A DNA stretch of 64,000 bases. Origin: Flavobacteriaceae bacterium (GTDB taxonomy: Bacteria > Bacteroidota > Bacteroidia > Flavobacteriales > Flavobacteriaceae). Position 1 is the stretch's first letter. Every line of letters begins with the position of its first letter. The position numbers and the translations under genes were made by a program. This document shows, in pieces, positions 26,783-36,398 of this stretch. The stretch covers positions 1 to 64,000 of the forward strand of contig WUAI01000003.1 of assembly GCA_009827225.1 (NCBI GenBank), given 5' to 3'. Under the pieces are notes generated by a model, which saw only the letters and a program-made list of their open reading frames with translations, was not told the DNA's origin and did not search any database.

Positions 26783-29700
26783 TTAGTCGTTATCTGAAGT
26801 TAATGGCAAGCCTTCTAAATTAGTAATTCTTGCTTCCAATTCCGAATAATTCTGAAGCATTCTTTTAAGCTGTTCGTTTTCTGATTCAAGGTTTTTTACC
26901 TTGATATTCAATGCTTTAATCGCCTCTACGAAGATGGGGTCGTAATCTCCATAGGCTGTTTGTAAGTATCCCAGGTTGTCCTCGGTAACCTTTTCTGGAA
27001 AGACTTTTTGAAGCTCCTGTGCGATGAAACCATATTGAATTCCGTCAGGTCTTTTACTACCGGTTTTGTCGTCATTCCATTCGTACGTAACTCCCCGCAT
27101 ATTATTGATCTTCTCTAGCGCGGTTTCTCCGGTGATGGAAGAAATATTCTTCTTTAGTCTTTTATCACTATTGGCAATAAATGCACCCGCCGTGGTTTTC
27201 GAGGCCTGGCCTCCCACTTCCAGGGCGTTGGTGGTTGGATCTCTCATGATTCCTACTTTACCATCACTTTCAAGGCGCAGTACATTGGCCGAAGCTTCAC
27301 TGGAGAAAAAGTTGAGTCGGCCCACACCGGGACTATCATCAGCTCGAGCAAAAAGAACCCAGTTATTGGTGGTTTCGACTGCATTATCAAATACAATCCG
27401 CGATCCCGTGTCGGCGTTTTGAGCGGTAATCATGATATGCGGAGAAGTAGCGCCGGTACTGTTATGAATAATGTCCAGGCGGCCGTCTGGAGTTCCGTTA
27501 TTGATACCAATGGCCTCAGATACATAGTTCTTTCCAAGAAAATATCCAGCCCATCCATTGGAGGAGTCCACATCGTTGTATGTTCCATAGTGAGTTCCTC
27601 CAGCGCCCGTTAAAATCTCGGTATAAGACCCATACTTGTTACCTGCGCCTGTGCCTGTAAAGTTATTATATGTACCGAAGTGAGTACCGTTTCCTGTTCC
27701 ATTGATAGTATTTCGGGTACCATATCGTGAACCGCTTCCACTGTCCGATAATAAGTTTTCCATTCCTACATAATTGTTAGAGTTTGCATTAGCCCCAGAA
27801 AAACTATTCCAAACTCCTGTCTTAGCTCCACTTCCGGTTCCCTGAAGATAGTTTTCCACTCCATATGCAGTACTATTAGATGCTCCTACCATTGCATTTC
27901 TCGTCCCGATATAGCCACCTAAGGCGCCCTCGAATTGATTGTAAGTCCCGAATTGCGCTCCACTGGTGCTACTTTGAAAGTTATTGTACATTCCCATTCT
28001 TGTGGCGTTCCCAGAACCAGCAAAATTGTTATCAATTCCACGCTTCGTGCCCGTAGTAGCTCCGGAGAAGTTGGAAGAAAAAGCGTTTCGCGATGCATTT
28101 CCTGTACCGGTAAATGCAACATCCAATCCATATCGGGTTCCGGTCCCGGTTCCGGACATATTGATGTCGATTCCTCGAGATACTCCAGTCCCATTACTGG
28201 TTCTTTCCATATTGAGCCCATAAGTGATGGCAGATGTATTATCTGTTTTTAAAATTCGGGATGCCGCTGATGTGGTATTACCGGTCTCAACGATGTCAAG
28301 CGTTGCCGTTGGAGTTGCCGTTCCAATTCCTACTTCTCCAGAATCTTCCACCGTAAAAGCAGCAGTACCATTGTCCAGTACACTAAAGTCACCCGTTCCT
28401 GTGAGGTCGTAGGTCATTCCAAAATTGGCTTGAGTAACCGTGGTATTCTGACTCAATGTTCCCCCCAATTGGATATCATCTCCGGATTCTGTAAGTCCGT
28501 TACTTGCAGTGGAACTTTCTTCTGCCGAGGTCGTCCAACTCAGGTTCCCTGCTCCATCGGTGGTGATTACTTGTCCGTTGGTACCGTCTGCCGCTGGCAT
28601 ATAATAACGATTGCTGGAACTTTCACCTAAATACATTCGGCCCAGGAAATAACCTGCAAAACCTGAACTGCTTTGTACATCAGAATAGATTCCATAGTGC
28701 GTGCCGCTTTCAGAAGAGCCAATAGTCGTGTAGGTGCCATATTTATCTCCACTTCCACCCGTCATATAGTTATAAGTACCATATTTGGTTCCGGCATTGG
28801 TTCCGGTGAGGCCATTATACACTCCATAAGTCCCGGCCGAGCTGTTATAAAAAAGATCGTTTGCAACACCGTATACACGTCCGGTATAACTTGAAGTTGC
28901 ATCGACGGCATTTCGCAATGCTTTAAAATCTCCTGCCCCGCTTCCTGTGGCTGCATTATAGATACCGAATTTGTTTACTGTATTGGTGGAAGTTCCTTGC
29001 TGCGAAATAGTTAAAGCCGACATCACTCCCCCAAAAGTAGAACGATTACCTGTCACTACTACTTCTAACCCCTCTCCGGCATCCGTATTTCTCGCAGAGA
29101 TACCTGCATTGCTAAAATTACCCGAAACTACTCCCAACTGACCATAATCCAGCACAGTATTTAATTTCATATGGCCATTGGATGCGATGGATACAGAAGT
29201 AGTTCCATCATTTACAAAATCGATTTGTCGTCCGGCATTGGTGGCGAAAATACCGGAGTCTGCATCCGTGAAGGTTATGGAAGGATCTGCGGTACTTCCC
29301 TGGTCAAAATCCACCTCATTTAGTCGTGAGCCGGTAGCAGGATCCAGGTAATACGCACTTGCGTCCCAGTCAATAATGCGGTCACTAATGTAGAGGTCGT
29401 TATCGGTTGCTACATTGGCACCGATATAAACATCACCGGACTGGCGCTCAATGTTTCCTCCGTTTTCCACCCAATCGGTGTCGGCTGAAGCAGCTGAGAA
29501 AGTCAGATTTCCACTTCCATCAGTGGTTAAAACTTGTCCTGCGATACCATCGGCTGTGGGAAGCGCATATCCGGTGGAAGATGGATCATTAATCTGGAAG
29601 GTCCCGTTTACCCGTGCGATATCATTATCAAATTCTCCATAGATCAGAGGTGAAGAAGAAGAGGAGTTTTCAATGTACAATCGGTTGTTTACATCTTGAG

Positions 29701-30730
29701 CGTAGCCTGCAGAATATCCTAAAAATACGTTACCTGTCCGATTAAAACTGTTAGCTGGTACTCCCGCCCCGGCCTGGTATCCCAGGTAGGTGTTATTGGA
29801 AGAAACCACATCTGCGTTACCGGCACCTGAACCAATGGCGGTATTATTACTTCCCGTGGTAAGATTTCGAAGGGTACTCCCTCCCATCCCTGTGTTAAAA
29901 CTACCGGTGGATATATCTGTTGCCGCATATTGTCCCATAAAATTGTTGCCGTTGCTGCCCGTTGCTCCCGACAGCGCACTGAATCCAATGGCATTATTGC
30001 CTAATCCAGTGGTTTCATCACGTCCGGCTTGATTTCCGATGAAAACGCTATTATTAAAGGAAGCTGAAAGATTCTCGCCGGCTTGAAATCCTAGCATAAT
30101 TGATTGCTTATGGAAGAATTGAATTTGTCCTTTTTCGGTAAATTCGTGCCTTGTGGTTCCTCCAACCACCGCACGTATGGTATTGACTCCTCCTGCGATT
30201 CCAGTTGTGGAGTCCGAGCCAAAATAGAGCGAAGGAGATGAAGATGTTCCATTGTCGATTTGGATTTCGCCCAACCTGCTCACGCTGTTTGCGTCCAAAT
30301 AATAAGCTGTATCGTCCCAATCAATCACTCTATCACTCACATATAAATCATTATCGGTCGACGCATTATCGCCTATGAAGACATTGCCCGATTGGCGTTC
30401 CAAATCGACCCCAACCTCGGTCCAGTCGTTATCTGCGCTTCCGCTAACCGCAGCCCACGAGGCACCACCATTGTCCCAATAGTAAAAACCCTTGGCTGGT
30501 GTTCCATTTCCGGTTACAAAGACCATCATCCCATCCTGATCTGCTCCGGGATCAGACACTGGGAATTCATCTATCCTTGGAATCAGTATTCCATCAACAT
30601 TAGAGGGAGTGGCTGCATTGGACGCTGTGAGGTCCAAGGTAGCTTTGGGATCGGTATTGTTGATCCCTACCTGTGAAATTGCCGTGTAACTCAATAGGGG
30701 AATTGCTACTAGAAGTAATAGTTTTTTCAT
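26783..30730 (-). CDS. secreted fibre-like protein with C-terminal S74 intramolecular chaperone
   Basis: A 1315-residue protein; the ATG at 30730 starts a clean signal peptide (MKKLLLLVAIPLLSYTAISQ), whereas the longer frame puts seven residues before it. The mature part begins VGINNTDPKATLDL, as in many Bacteroidota fibre proteins. Two related modules share ERQSGxVxIGxNxxTDNDLY and DRxIDWDxxAYYLD (about residues 125-200 and 430-510). A long Gly/Thr/Asn-rich stretch (about 560-1080) repeats motifs such as GTHYGTYNDVDSS and AGYFLG. The last 128 residues are a peptidase S74 chaperone starting SDKRLKKNI; Ser1188 and the Lys five residues on match the Ser/Lys pair used for self-cleavage in phage endosialidases. 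A coiled coil near the end (ALNIKVKNLESENEQLKRML) suits a trimer. Likely a surface or shed fibre; the target is unknown. Confidence 0.85.
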   Translation of the reverse strand: MKKLLLLVAIPLLSYTAISQVGINNTDPKATLDLTASNAATPSNVDGILIPRIDEFPVSDPGADQDGMMVFVTGNGTPAKGFYYWDNGGASWAAVSGSADNDWTEVGVDLERQSGNVFIGDNASTDNDLYVSDRVIDWDDTAYYLDANSVSRLGEIQIDNGTSSSPSLYFGSDSTTGIAGGVNTIRAVVGGTTRHEFTEKGQIQFFHKQSIMLGFQAGENLSASFNNSVFIGNQAGRDETTGLGNNAIGFSALSGATGSNGNNFMGQYAATDISTGSFNTGMGGSTLRNLTTGSNNTAIGSGAGNADVVSSNNTYLGYQAGAGVPANSFNRTGNVFLGYSAGYAQDVNNRLYIENSSSSSPLIYGEFDNDIARVNGTFQINDPSSTGYALPTADGIAGQVLTTDGSGNLTFSAASADTDWVENGGNIERQSGDVYIGANVATDNDLYISDRIIDWDASAYYLDPATGSRLNEVDFDQGSTADPSITFTDADSGIFATNAGRQIDFVNDGTTSVSIASNGHMKLNTVLDYGQLGVVSGNFSNAGISARNTDAGEGLEVVVTGNRSTFGGVMSALTISQQGTSTNTVNKFGIYNAATGSGAGDFKALRNAVDATSSYTGRVYGVANDLFYNSSAGTYGVYNGLTGTNAGTKYGTYNYMTGGSGDKYGTYTTIGSSESGTHYGIYSDVQSSSGFAGYFLGRMYLGESSSNRYYMPAADGTNGQVITTDGAGNLSWTTSAEESSTASNGLTESGDDIQLGGTLSQNTTVTQANFGMTYDLTGTGDFSVLDNGTAAFTVEDSGEVGIGTATPTATLDIVETGNTTSAASRILKTDNTSAITYGLNMERTSNGTGVSRGIDINMSGTGTGTRYGLDVAFTGTGNASRNAFSSNFSGATTGTKRGIDNNFAGSGNATRMGMYNNFQSSTSGAQFGTYNQFEGALGGYIGTRNAMVGASNSTAYGVENYLQGTGSGAKTGVWNSFSGANANSNNYVGMENLLSDSGSGSRYGTRNTINGTGNGTHFGTYNNFTGTGAGNKYGSYTEILTGAGGTHYGTYNDVDSSNGWAGYFLGKNYVSEAIGINNGTPDGRLDIIHNSTGATSPHIMITAQNADTGSRIVFDNAVETTNNWVLFARADDSPGVGRLNFFSSEASANVLRLESDGKVGIMRDPTTNALEVGGQASKTTAGAFIANSDKRLKKNISSITGETALEKINNMRGVTYEWNDDKTGSKRPDGIQYGFIAQELQKVFPEKVTEDNLGYLQTAYGDYDPIFVEAIKALNIKVKNLESENEQLKRMLQNYSELEARITNLEGLPLTSDND

Positions 30731-30795
30731 GCTTTTATGTTTAGAATCCACCAGAGCGAAGTAGGCAAGCGGCTGGTATACAAGATTTGAGAACT

Positions 30796-30803
30796 CAAAC
30801 TTA
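30796..30803 (-). promoter_or_regulatory. -7 element TAAGTTTG of the fibre gene
   Basis: A full TAnnTTTG match on the minus strand, 66 bp before the ATG at 30730. The nearest upstream TTG is 15 bp away, shorter than the usual 19 bp, so confidence is moderate. Confidence 0.45.
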
Positions 30804-30917
30804 CTTCAGATAGAAATTCAATTCCTCTATGAAATCATGGATTTTTTAAAATGTATGAATACCGTGAACGGATGTGGAAAAATCCGGGAAGAATAGGTTG
30901 GCCAATTGTCCAAAATA

Positions 30918-30947
30918 GAAAAGCCACCACAGAAGTGATGACTTTTC
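30918..30947 (-). terminator. terminator downstream of the glycosylasparaginase gene
   Basis: A 13-position stem with outer arms GAAAAG/CTTTTC and a 4-nt loop, followed on the minus strand by TATTTT. The two mismatches on the plus strand (C-A) become G-U pairs in minus-strand RNA, which indicates that the minus-strand transcript is the one that folds. It lies about 140 bp beyond the stop at 31088. Confidence 0.7.
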
Positions 30948-30971
30948 GCCCCAAATTTGATTGACCCACCA

Positions 30972-30987
30972 TAGGTTGGCCAACCTA
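30972..30987. promoter_or_regulatory. perfect 16-bp palindrome TAGGTTGGCCAACCTA
   Basis: The sequence equals its own reverse complement. Its left part recurs as the 13-bp ATAGGTTGGCCAA at 30893-30905, 78 bp away on the fibre-gene side. This arrangement of a full and a partial site fits an operator for an unknown regulator of the fibre/cytochrome genes; no regulator gene is adjacent. Confidence 0.45.
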
Positions 30988-31087
30988 CTTATGTACTGCA
31001 AAGCTAAGAAAAAATGTGACTAAGTTTCATTTTTCAGCTTAAATATTGTGCTTCTGAAGTTGTCGTATTTCTTTAAATGTCAGATTA

Positions 31088-32092
31088 TTACTGTGTTTTC
31101 AAAAAAAACTCCGATTTAATATTCTCATTCTTGCTATCCTGATAACGCATAAAACTGAACCATTCGTGTATGGAATAGGCACCTACTTCTCCTTTTTTGT
31201 TCACGGCAATATATCCCACCTGGAAATCCTTATGGTTTTTATTTTTCGTCACAATACGCCGAATCGCTTCTTCGCAGGCAGCCTGCGGAGATTTGCCCTG
31301 TCTCATCAATTCAACGATCAGGAAACTTCCAACGGTTTTTAATACTTCTTCTCCCAAGCCAGTAGCGGTGGCCGCGCCTATTTCATTATCCACAAACAAC
31401 CCCGATCCGATAATTGGGGAATCTCCCACACGTCCCGCCATCTTATAGGCCAGGCCGCTGGTGGTGCAAGCTCCAGCCAGATCACCATTTTTGTCGATCG
31501 CCAGCATGCCGATTGTATCATGATTTTCGATATTTATAACGGGTTTATATTCGGAGGTTTTTTGCCATTCTTCCCAGGCTTTTTTCGAGGACTTGGTTAA
31601 TAGATTCTCCATTGGATGTCCTTCGGAGATCGCGAATTGTCGAGCACCTTCGCCAGCCATCAGAACATGAGGGGTCTTCTCCATAACTTTTCTCGCCACA
31701 GAAATAGGATGAACTATATCCTTCAAATACACAACGGCGCCGTAATCTCCATCTTTATTCATGATACAGGCATCCAAAGTAACATTGCCATCACGATCGG
31801 GAAGGCCTCCTTTTCCTACCGACTGGTTCTTCACATCGGCCTCTTCTACTCGGCAGCCTGCTTCAACGGCATCAAGGGCCGATTTACCTTCCTCCAGCGC
31901 TTTCCATGCAGCGGCTGTGGCGTTCGGTACATTCCAGGTGGCAACCACCAAAGGAAGAGTGGGCACAGGAAGATCACCTACTATAGCATCATTGCTGTCT
32001 GTGTTCTTGTTTTCGCAGGCAATAAGGGATGATGAGCTCACCAGCGCCAAACTGCTTAGCGAAGCATTCTGAATAAATTTTCGGCGTTTCAT
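31088..32092 (-). CDS. N4-(beta-N-acetylglucosaminyl)-L-asparaginase (glycosylasparaginase)
   Basis: A 334-residue Ntn hydrolase. The nucleophile Thr193 lies in HDTIGMLAIDKNGDLAGACTTSG, with the substrate-binding AGRVGDSPIIGSG downstream. The N-terminus (MKRRKFIQNASLSSLALVSS then LIAC) looks like an export signal with RR and a lipobox at Cys26, so it probably works in the periplasm. The family cleaves the GlcNAc-Asn bond that links N-glycans to protein. Its ATG overlaps the end of the GH92 gene by 4 bp (ATGA), so it is translationally coupled to an alpha-mannosidase, which supports an N-glycan rather than a dipeptide substrate. Confidence 0.9.
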   Translation of the reverse strand: MKRRKFIQNASLSSLALVSSSSLIACENKNTDSNDAIVGDLPVPTLPLVVATWNVPNATAAAWKALEEGKSALDAVEAGCRVEEADVKNQSVGKGGLPDRDGNVTLDACIMNKDGDYGAVVYLKDIVHPISVARKVMEKTPHVLMAGEGARQFAISEGHPMENLLTKSSKKAWEEWQKTSEYKPVINIENHDTIGMLAIDKNGDLAGACTTSGLAYKMAGRVGDSPIIGSGLFVDNEIGAATATGLGEEVLKTVGSFLIVELMRQGKSPQAACEEAIRRIVTKNKNHKDFQVGYIAVNKKGEVGAYSIHEWFSFMRYQDSKNENIKSEFFLKTQ

Positions 32093-35028
32093 TGTGTTGA
32101 TTTTATTTCGATTTCATCCACAAAGATCCATGCTTTGCCATCATAAGGATGACCCAAATGCCATTCGGGCAGATCCCCTAAATTTTTAGCTACGATCTTC
32201 ACGTATCTCGCGGAGTATCCGTTCATATTAAAAGTTGAAGTAAGTATTTCGGTCTCTTCAGAAGGAGTTTCAGAATCTATGGTCTTTTTCGGTAGTGATT
32301 TATAAAAATTCTTAGGATTGTCGGAAACGAAACACTCTACTTCCGTAGGATAAAAAATCCAACTCCGCTGATCCTGAAGGAAACTTACGTCGATGGTTTC
32401 AATGGGTTTTACTCGTCCAAGATCCACAATAGCAACCACGTTCGTGTCCTGGTAACCTTGCCAGGCGCCGGTTCTAAAATCCCGGGCTCCGCGAATACCA
32501 TCTATCAGGGCATCGTTGCCACCGGCATTGTATTGGTTAGCGAATTCACTTTCGAGACGAATGGAAACGTTCGGGTCGATCTTGTAGAATTCCGTTTCTT
32601 GTAGGGCACTCTTAATTCCATTCCTTTCGGCGTAAGTAGTAATTTTTGTTCCTTCTGAAATTTGAATGGGTTGCAAGTATTTCTGAAAATCAGCGTTATC
32701 AAGGCGATAGAAAATTTCAGTATCATCCGAAATCACGGACAATTCAATCGTGGTTTCATTTTTGAATGCCACCTCTCCCTTGGAAATAAATGGTGCAGGT
32801 GTGATCAAATGATCCGCAATTGAACTTCTCGGTATATTCTCATCCTTGGTGCCCCATGTAGAAGGCGATGAGCTCATGTCAAATTCAAGAATTCCGCCTC
32901 CTATTATTTCATTATGTGTTAGGAAAGTTCGATCAAGATTCTTTCCATTTAAGGAGGCTTTTGCTATGTATTTGTTTTCTTCGGAAAGATCATGGGCAAT
33001 GACTTGAAATTGGTTGCCGTTTTCAAGCTGAATTATGGCCTTATCCACAATCGGAGTTCCAATCACATAGTCATTGCTCCCCGGAGTTACCGGATAAAAC
33101 CCGAGTGCGCTGAACACATACCACGCGCTCATTTGTCCGCAGTCCTCATTGCCACTAATTCCATCCGGTTCGCTGGTATACAATTCAGTTAAGATTTGAT
33201 GTACTTTCTCCTGGGTTTTATGTGGTTTATTCACAAAGTTGTAGAGGTAAGCCATGTGATGACTGGGCTCATTTCCATGGGCGTATTGCCCGATAAGCCC
33301 GGTAATATCGGCCTGATCTCTTCCGGAGGTCTCCATGTTGGCCGCGAATAATCGATCCAGGTGTGCTTCCAATTTGTTCTTTCCTCCCATTAAAGAAGTT
33401 AACCCTTCAATATCCTGAGGGACATACAAGCTATACTGCCAGGCATTGGCTTCTGTATAATTGAAATTAACCTCGTAAGGATCGAAGGGTCCGAACCAGG
33501 TATTTCGAAAACGACCTTGCATAAAACCGCTATTTGGATTAAAGACATTTTTATAGGCTTGGGCCCTCTGTGTGAATAATTGATAGTCGGTTGGCTTGTT
33601 CAATGCCTTGGCCATTTGAGCTATGGTCCAGTCGTCGTAGGCATATTCCAAAGTTTTAGAAACCGATTCGCTTTCAGCTTCCACAGGAATGAAGCCATTG
33701 GCTTTGTAGGACTCGAGCCCAAGATGATCCTGCATTGCGCTGTTTTTTATGGCTTCAAAAGCTTTTTCAGTATCATACTCCCGAATTCCTTTTAGGTAAG
33801 CATCTGCAATTACAGGCACGCCGTGATATCCAATCATGCAACCCGTATAATTGGCCGAAAGGTCCCAGATAGGGATGATACCACCTTCATCGTATTTGGC
33901 GAGCATGGTGTTGATGAAGTCATTGGTGCGCTCCTGTTCTATAATGGTGTAAAGAGGGTGGGCCGCCCGATAGGTATCCCAAAGAGAAAACACGGTATAA
34001 TAATCGAATTCCTTGGTTTGATGAACTTTGAGGTCCATGCCCCGGTATCTACCATCCACATCCTGATAAAGATTGGGAGCGAGCATCGTATGGTATAAGG
34101 CGGTATAAAAGTTGGTTTTGATTTCTTCGGAAGGGGATTCGATGATAATCTTTTCCAATTGTGCTTCCCAATCAGCCTCGGCCTCGCCTTTTATTTCGTC
34201 AAAGGATTTGTTTCCAATTTCGGCTTCCAGATTATTACGAGCTCCCTCTTCATCCACTGCTGAAATACCCACTTTTATGAATATCGGCTCATTATTTGGA
34301 TTCTCAAATTCCAGACCTGCCATCCTATTACGTCGGTCCGGCGTGCGATGGAAAAATGTAGGTATTTGTACCGGGTGTGACAATTTCAGATAAAAATAAA
34401 CCCGTTGGTCTTCTGCCCATGCTTTACTGAAACGGTAGCCTTTGTATTCATAGTCATTCACCTTAGTGATATTATAATCCAGCAACTGATCTCGGTGCTC
34501 AAGGTCGAGTATTAAAAACTGATTGTTTTGTGAAGGATATTGATACTTATGGAATCCGGCTCTTTGAGTAACCGTTAATTCCACCTCGATTTCCGTAGAA
34601 TCCAAAGTGACCTTATAGTAACCAGGGGTGGCGACTTCATTCTCATGTGAAAAGTGCGCTTTATAACCTGGCTGGCCGTCACTGCCATTGTGAAATATCA
34701 ATGTGTCTGTTGGCATCAACAAAATATCTCCATAATCACTTACACCGGTTCCACTCAAATGAGTGTGAGAAAATCCGTAGATGTAATTGTCGCTGTAATG
34801 ATACCCGCTGCATCCGTCCCAGCCTTCGAGGCGGGTGTCGGGACTTAGTTGCACCATCCCAAATGGGCGTGTAGCACCGGGATAGGTATGTCCATGACCT
34901 CCTGTACCAATAAATGGGTCCACATAGGACACCAAGGGTGCATCTTTTTGGGCCGGAGTAACATTTGAAGAATTTTGACAACTAATGAGAACCGTGAAAA
35001 TCACGGAATAACTGAGAATGAACTTCAT
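32089..35028 (-). CDS. GH92 alpha-mannosidase with CHB_HEX_C and F5/8C-like domains, lipoprotein
   Basis: A 979-residue protein with a lipoprotein signal (FILSYSVIFTVLISC). The GH92 region covers about residues 30-735, with the typical start YVDPFIGTGGHGHTYPGATRPFGMVQLSPDT, YHTMLAPN, FSLWDTYRAAHPL, and GNEDCGQMSAWYVFSALGFYP that carries family acidic residues. A chitobiase C-terminal-like domain follows (about 750-825), then a discoidin/F5-8 type C-like domain (about 830-979, LIDGIRGARDFRTGAWQGY). GH92 enzymes are calcium-dependent exo-alpha-mannosidases acting mainly on N-glycans. It is the first gene of a two-gene operon with the glycosylasparaginase. Confidence 0.93.
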   Translation of the reverse strand: MKFILSYSVIFTVLISCQNSSNVTPAQKDAPLVSYVDPFIGTGGHGHTYPGATRPFGMVQLSPDTRLEGWDGCSGYHYSDNYIYGFSHTHLSGTGVSDYGDILLMPTDTLIFHNGSDGQPGYKAHFSHENEVATPGYYKVTLDSTEIEVELTVTQRAGFHKYQYPSQNNQFLILDLEHRDQLLDYNITKVNDYEYKGYRFSKAWAEDQRVYFYLKLSHPVQIPTFFHRTPDRRNRMAGLEFENPNNEPIFIKVGISAVDEEGARNNLEAEIGNKSFDEIKGEAEADWEAQLEKIIIESPSEEIKTNFYTALYHTMLAPNLYQDVDGRYRGMDLKVHQTKEFDYYTVFSLWDTYRAAHPLYTIIEQERTNDFINTMLAKYDEGGIIPIWDLSANYTGCMIGYHGVPVIADAYLKGIREYDTEKAFEAIKNSAMQDHLGLESYKANGFIPVEAESESVSKTLEYAYDDWTIAQMAKALNKPTDYQLFTQRAQAYKNVFNPNSGFMQGRFRNTWFGPFDPYEVNFNYTEANAWQYSLYVPQDIEGLTSLMGGKNKLEAHLDRLFAANMETSGRDQADITGLIGQYAHGNEPSHHMAYLYNFVNKPHKTQEKVHQILTELYTSEPDGISGNEDCGQMSAWYVFSALGFYPVTPGSNDYVIGTPIVDKAIIQLENGNQFQVIAHDLSEENKYIAKASLNGKNLDRTFLTHNEIIGGGILEFDMSSSPSTWGTKDENIPRSSIADHLITPAPFISKGEVAFKNETTIELSVISDDTEIFYRLDNADFQKYLQPIQISEGTKITTYAERNGIKSALQETEFYKIDPNVSIRLESEFANQYNAGGNDALIDGIRGARDFRTGAWQGYQDTNVVAIVDLGRVKPIETIDVSFLQDQRSWIFYPTEVECFVSDNPKNFYKSLPKKTIDSETPSEETEILTSTFNMNGYSARYVKIVAKNLGDLPEWHLGHPYDGKAWIFVDEIEIKSTQ

Positions 35029-35126
35029 AGGTTAATTAAAGTTCAAAAGATACGAAATCACGTTAAAAAAAAGTAAAGACGAGCGGGCTATCCTGAAATC
35101 GAATTATCTTTACAAAAAATCTGCGA

Positions 35127-36398
35127 ATGCGCTGGATTATCTTCATCTTAATTTACATCGCCATTGATGTTTATGCAGCTCAGGCGTTAAGAACTGTGAC
35201 CAAAAATCAATGGTTTTACGGGCTTTATGTTTTGATATCCGTAGTGCTTCTTGGCATGTTTATTTACCAAATAAGCTATGGGGCACCGAACCGGACGATG
35301 AACCCGATGAGGATGTATACTTTTGGAATGTTCCTTGCGATCATTGTACCAAAACTGGTATTGATCTTTTTTATGTTCGGAGAGGATATCATCCGATTCA
35401 TTGTAGGTCTTTATACCAGACTGGCGCCCGGAGATGAAGGATTTTATTTGCCGTCACGAAGGAAATTCATCAGTACGGTGGCCCTTGGGCTGGCAGCCAT
35501 TCCATTTGCTTCTCTTCTATATGGAATGGTGAAGGGGAAGTACAATTACCGCGTTTTAAAATATGCTTTGGAGTTTGATGATCTGCCTGAAGCCTTTGAC
35601 GGATATACCATTACCCAGATAAGTGACGTGCATAGTGGAAGTTTCGATAACCACGATAAGGTAGCCTATGGGATAGATTTGATCAATGAACAACAGAGTG
35701 ATATTATCGTTTTTACCGGTGACCTCGTGAACAATCTTGCTGAGGAAATGAATCCTTGGAAAGATCTGTTCTCTAAACTTTCAGCCGTAGATGGAGTGTA
35801 TTCGGTTCTGGGAAATCACGATTATGGAGACTATGTGAGTTGGGAATCGGAAGAAGCCAAATCAAAGAATCTTGAAGACCTTAAAAACCTGCAACGAGAA
35901 ATGGGTTGGGATCTCCTTTTAAATGAGAACCGCACTTTAAACCGCAATGGAGAGACCATTTCTTTGATAGGAGTGGAGAATTGGGGAGCCGGAGGATTCA
36001 AAAAGGCAGGAGACCTAAATAAGGCGGTTGCCGGGGTGGAACCTACGGCCTTCAAAGTACTGTTAAGTCATGATCCTTCTCATTGGAAAGAGCAGGTAAA
36101 AAGTGATGATCGTAAGTTTCATCTTACATTGAGCGGTCATACCCATGGCATGCAATTTGGGATAGAAATTCCGGGATGGATCAAATGGAGTCCTGTGAAA
36201 TATCGATATGAACATTGGGCCGGTATATACGAGGAATTCGGCCGATATATAAACGTGAATCGCGGATTTGGTTTTATAGGCTATCCGGGGCGTGTTGGGA
36301 TCTGGCCTGAAGTGACTGTAATACAGCTCAAAAAGCGTCGGAATACAGCGCAATTCGCGGGAAATGTTATATTTGTAACAACCAATACTTCAACCTAA
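35127..36398 (+). CDS. membrane-anchored metallophosphoesterase
   Basis: A 423-residue protein with three to four N-terminal helices (about 1-95 and 110-130) and a calcineurin-like phosphoesterase domain from about 155. The metal-binding motifs are complete: ISDVHSGSFDN, FTGDLVNN, LGNHDYGD and LSGHTHGMQFG. It resembles the YkuE/YaeI group that acts on membrane phospholipid derivatives (family knowledge); the exact substrate is unknown. Its stop overlaps the ATG of the thioredoxin-like gene (TAATG). Confidence 0.9.
   Translation: MRWIIFILIYIAIDVYAAQALRTVTKNQWFYGLYVLISVVLLGMFIYQISYGAPNRTMNPMRMYTFGMFLAIIVPKLVLIFFMFGEDIIRFIVGLYTRLAPGDEGFYLPSRRKFISTVALGLAAIPFASLLYGMVKGKYNYRVLKYALEFDDLPEAFDGYTITQISDVHSGSFDNHDKVAYGIDLINEQQSDIIVFTGDLVNNLAEEMNPWKDLFSKLSAVDGVYSVLGNHDYGDYVSWESEEAKSKNLEDLKNLQREMGWDLLLNENRTLNRNGETISLIGVENWGAGGFKKAGDLNKAVAGVEPTAFKVLLSHDPSHWKEQVKSDDRKFHLTLSGHTHGMQFGIEIPGWIKWSPVKYRYEHWAGIYEEFGRYINVNRGFGFIGYPGRVGIWPEVTVIQLKKRRNTAQFAGNVIFVTTNTST

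Larger units (their letters stand above)
30731..31087. other. 357-bp intergenic region with promoter, palindrome and terminator
   Basis: No coding potential was seen on either strand. It holds, from low to high coordinate, the fibre-gene leader, a TAnnTTTG promoter element, a 13-bp direct repeat half (30893-30905), the terminator of the GH92/asparaginase pair (30918-30947) and a 16-bp palindrome (30972-30987). Confidence 0.7.
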
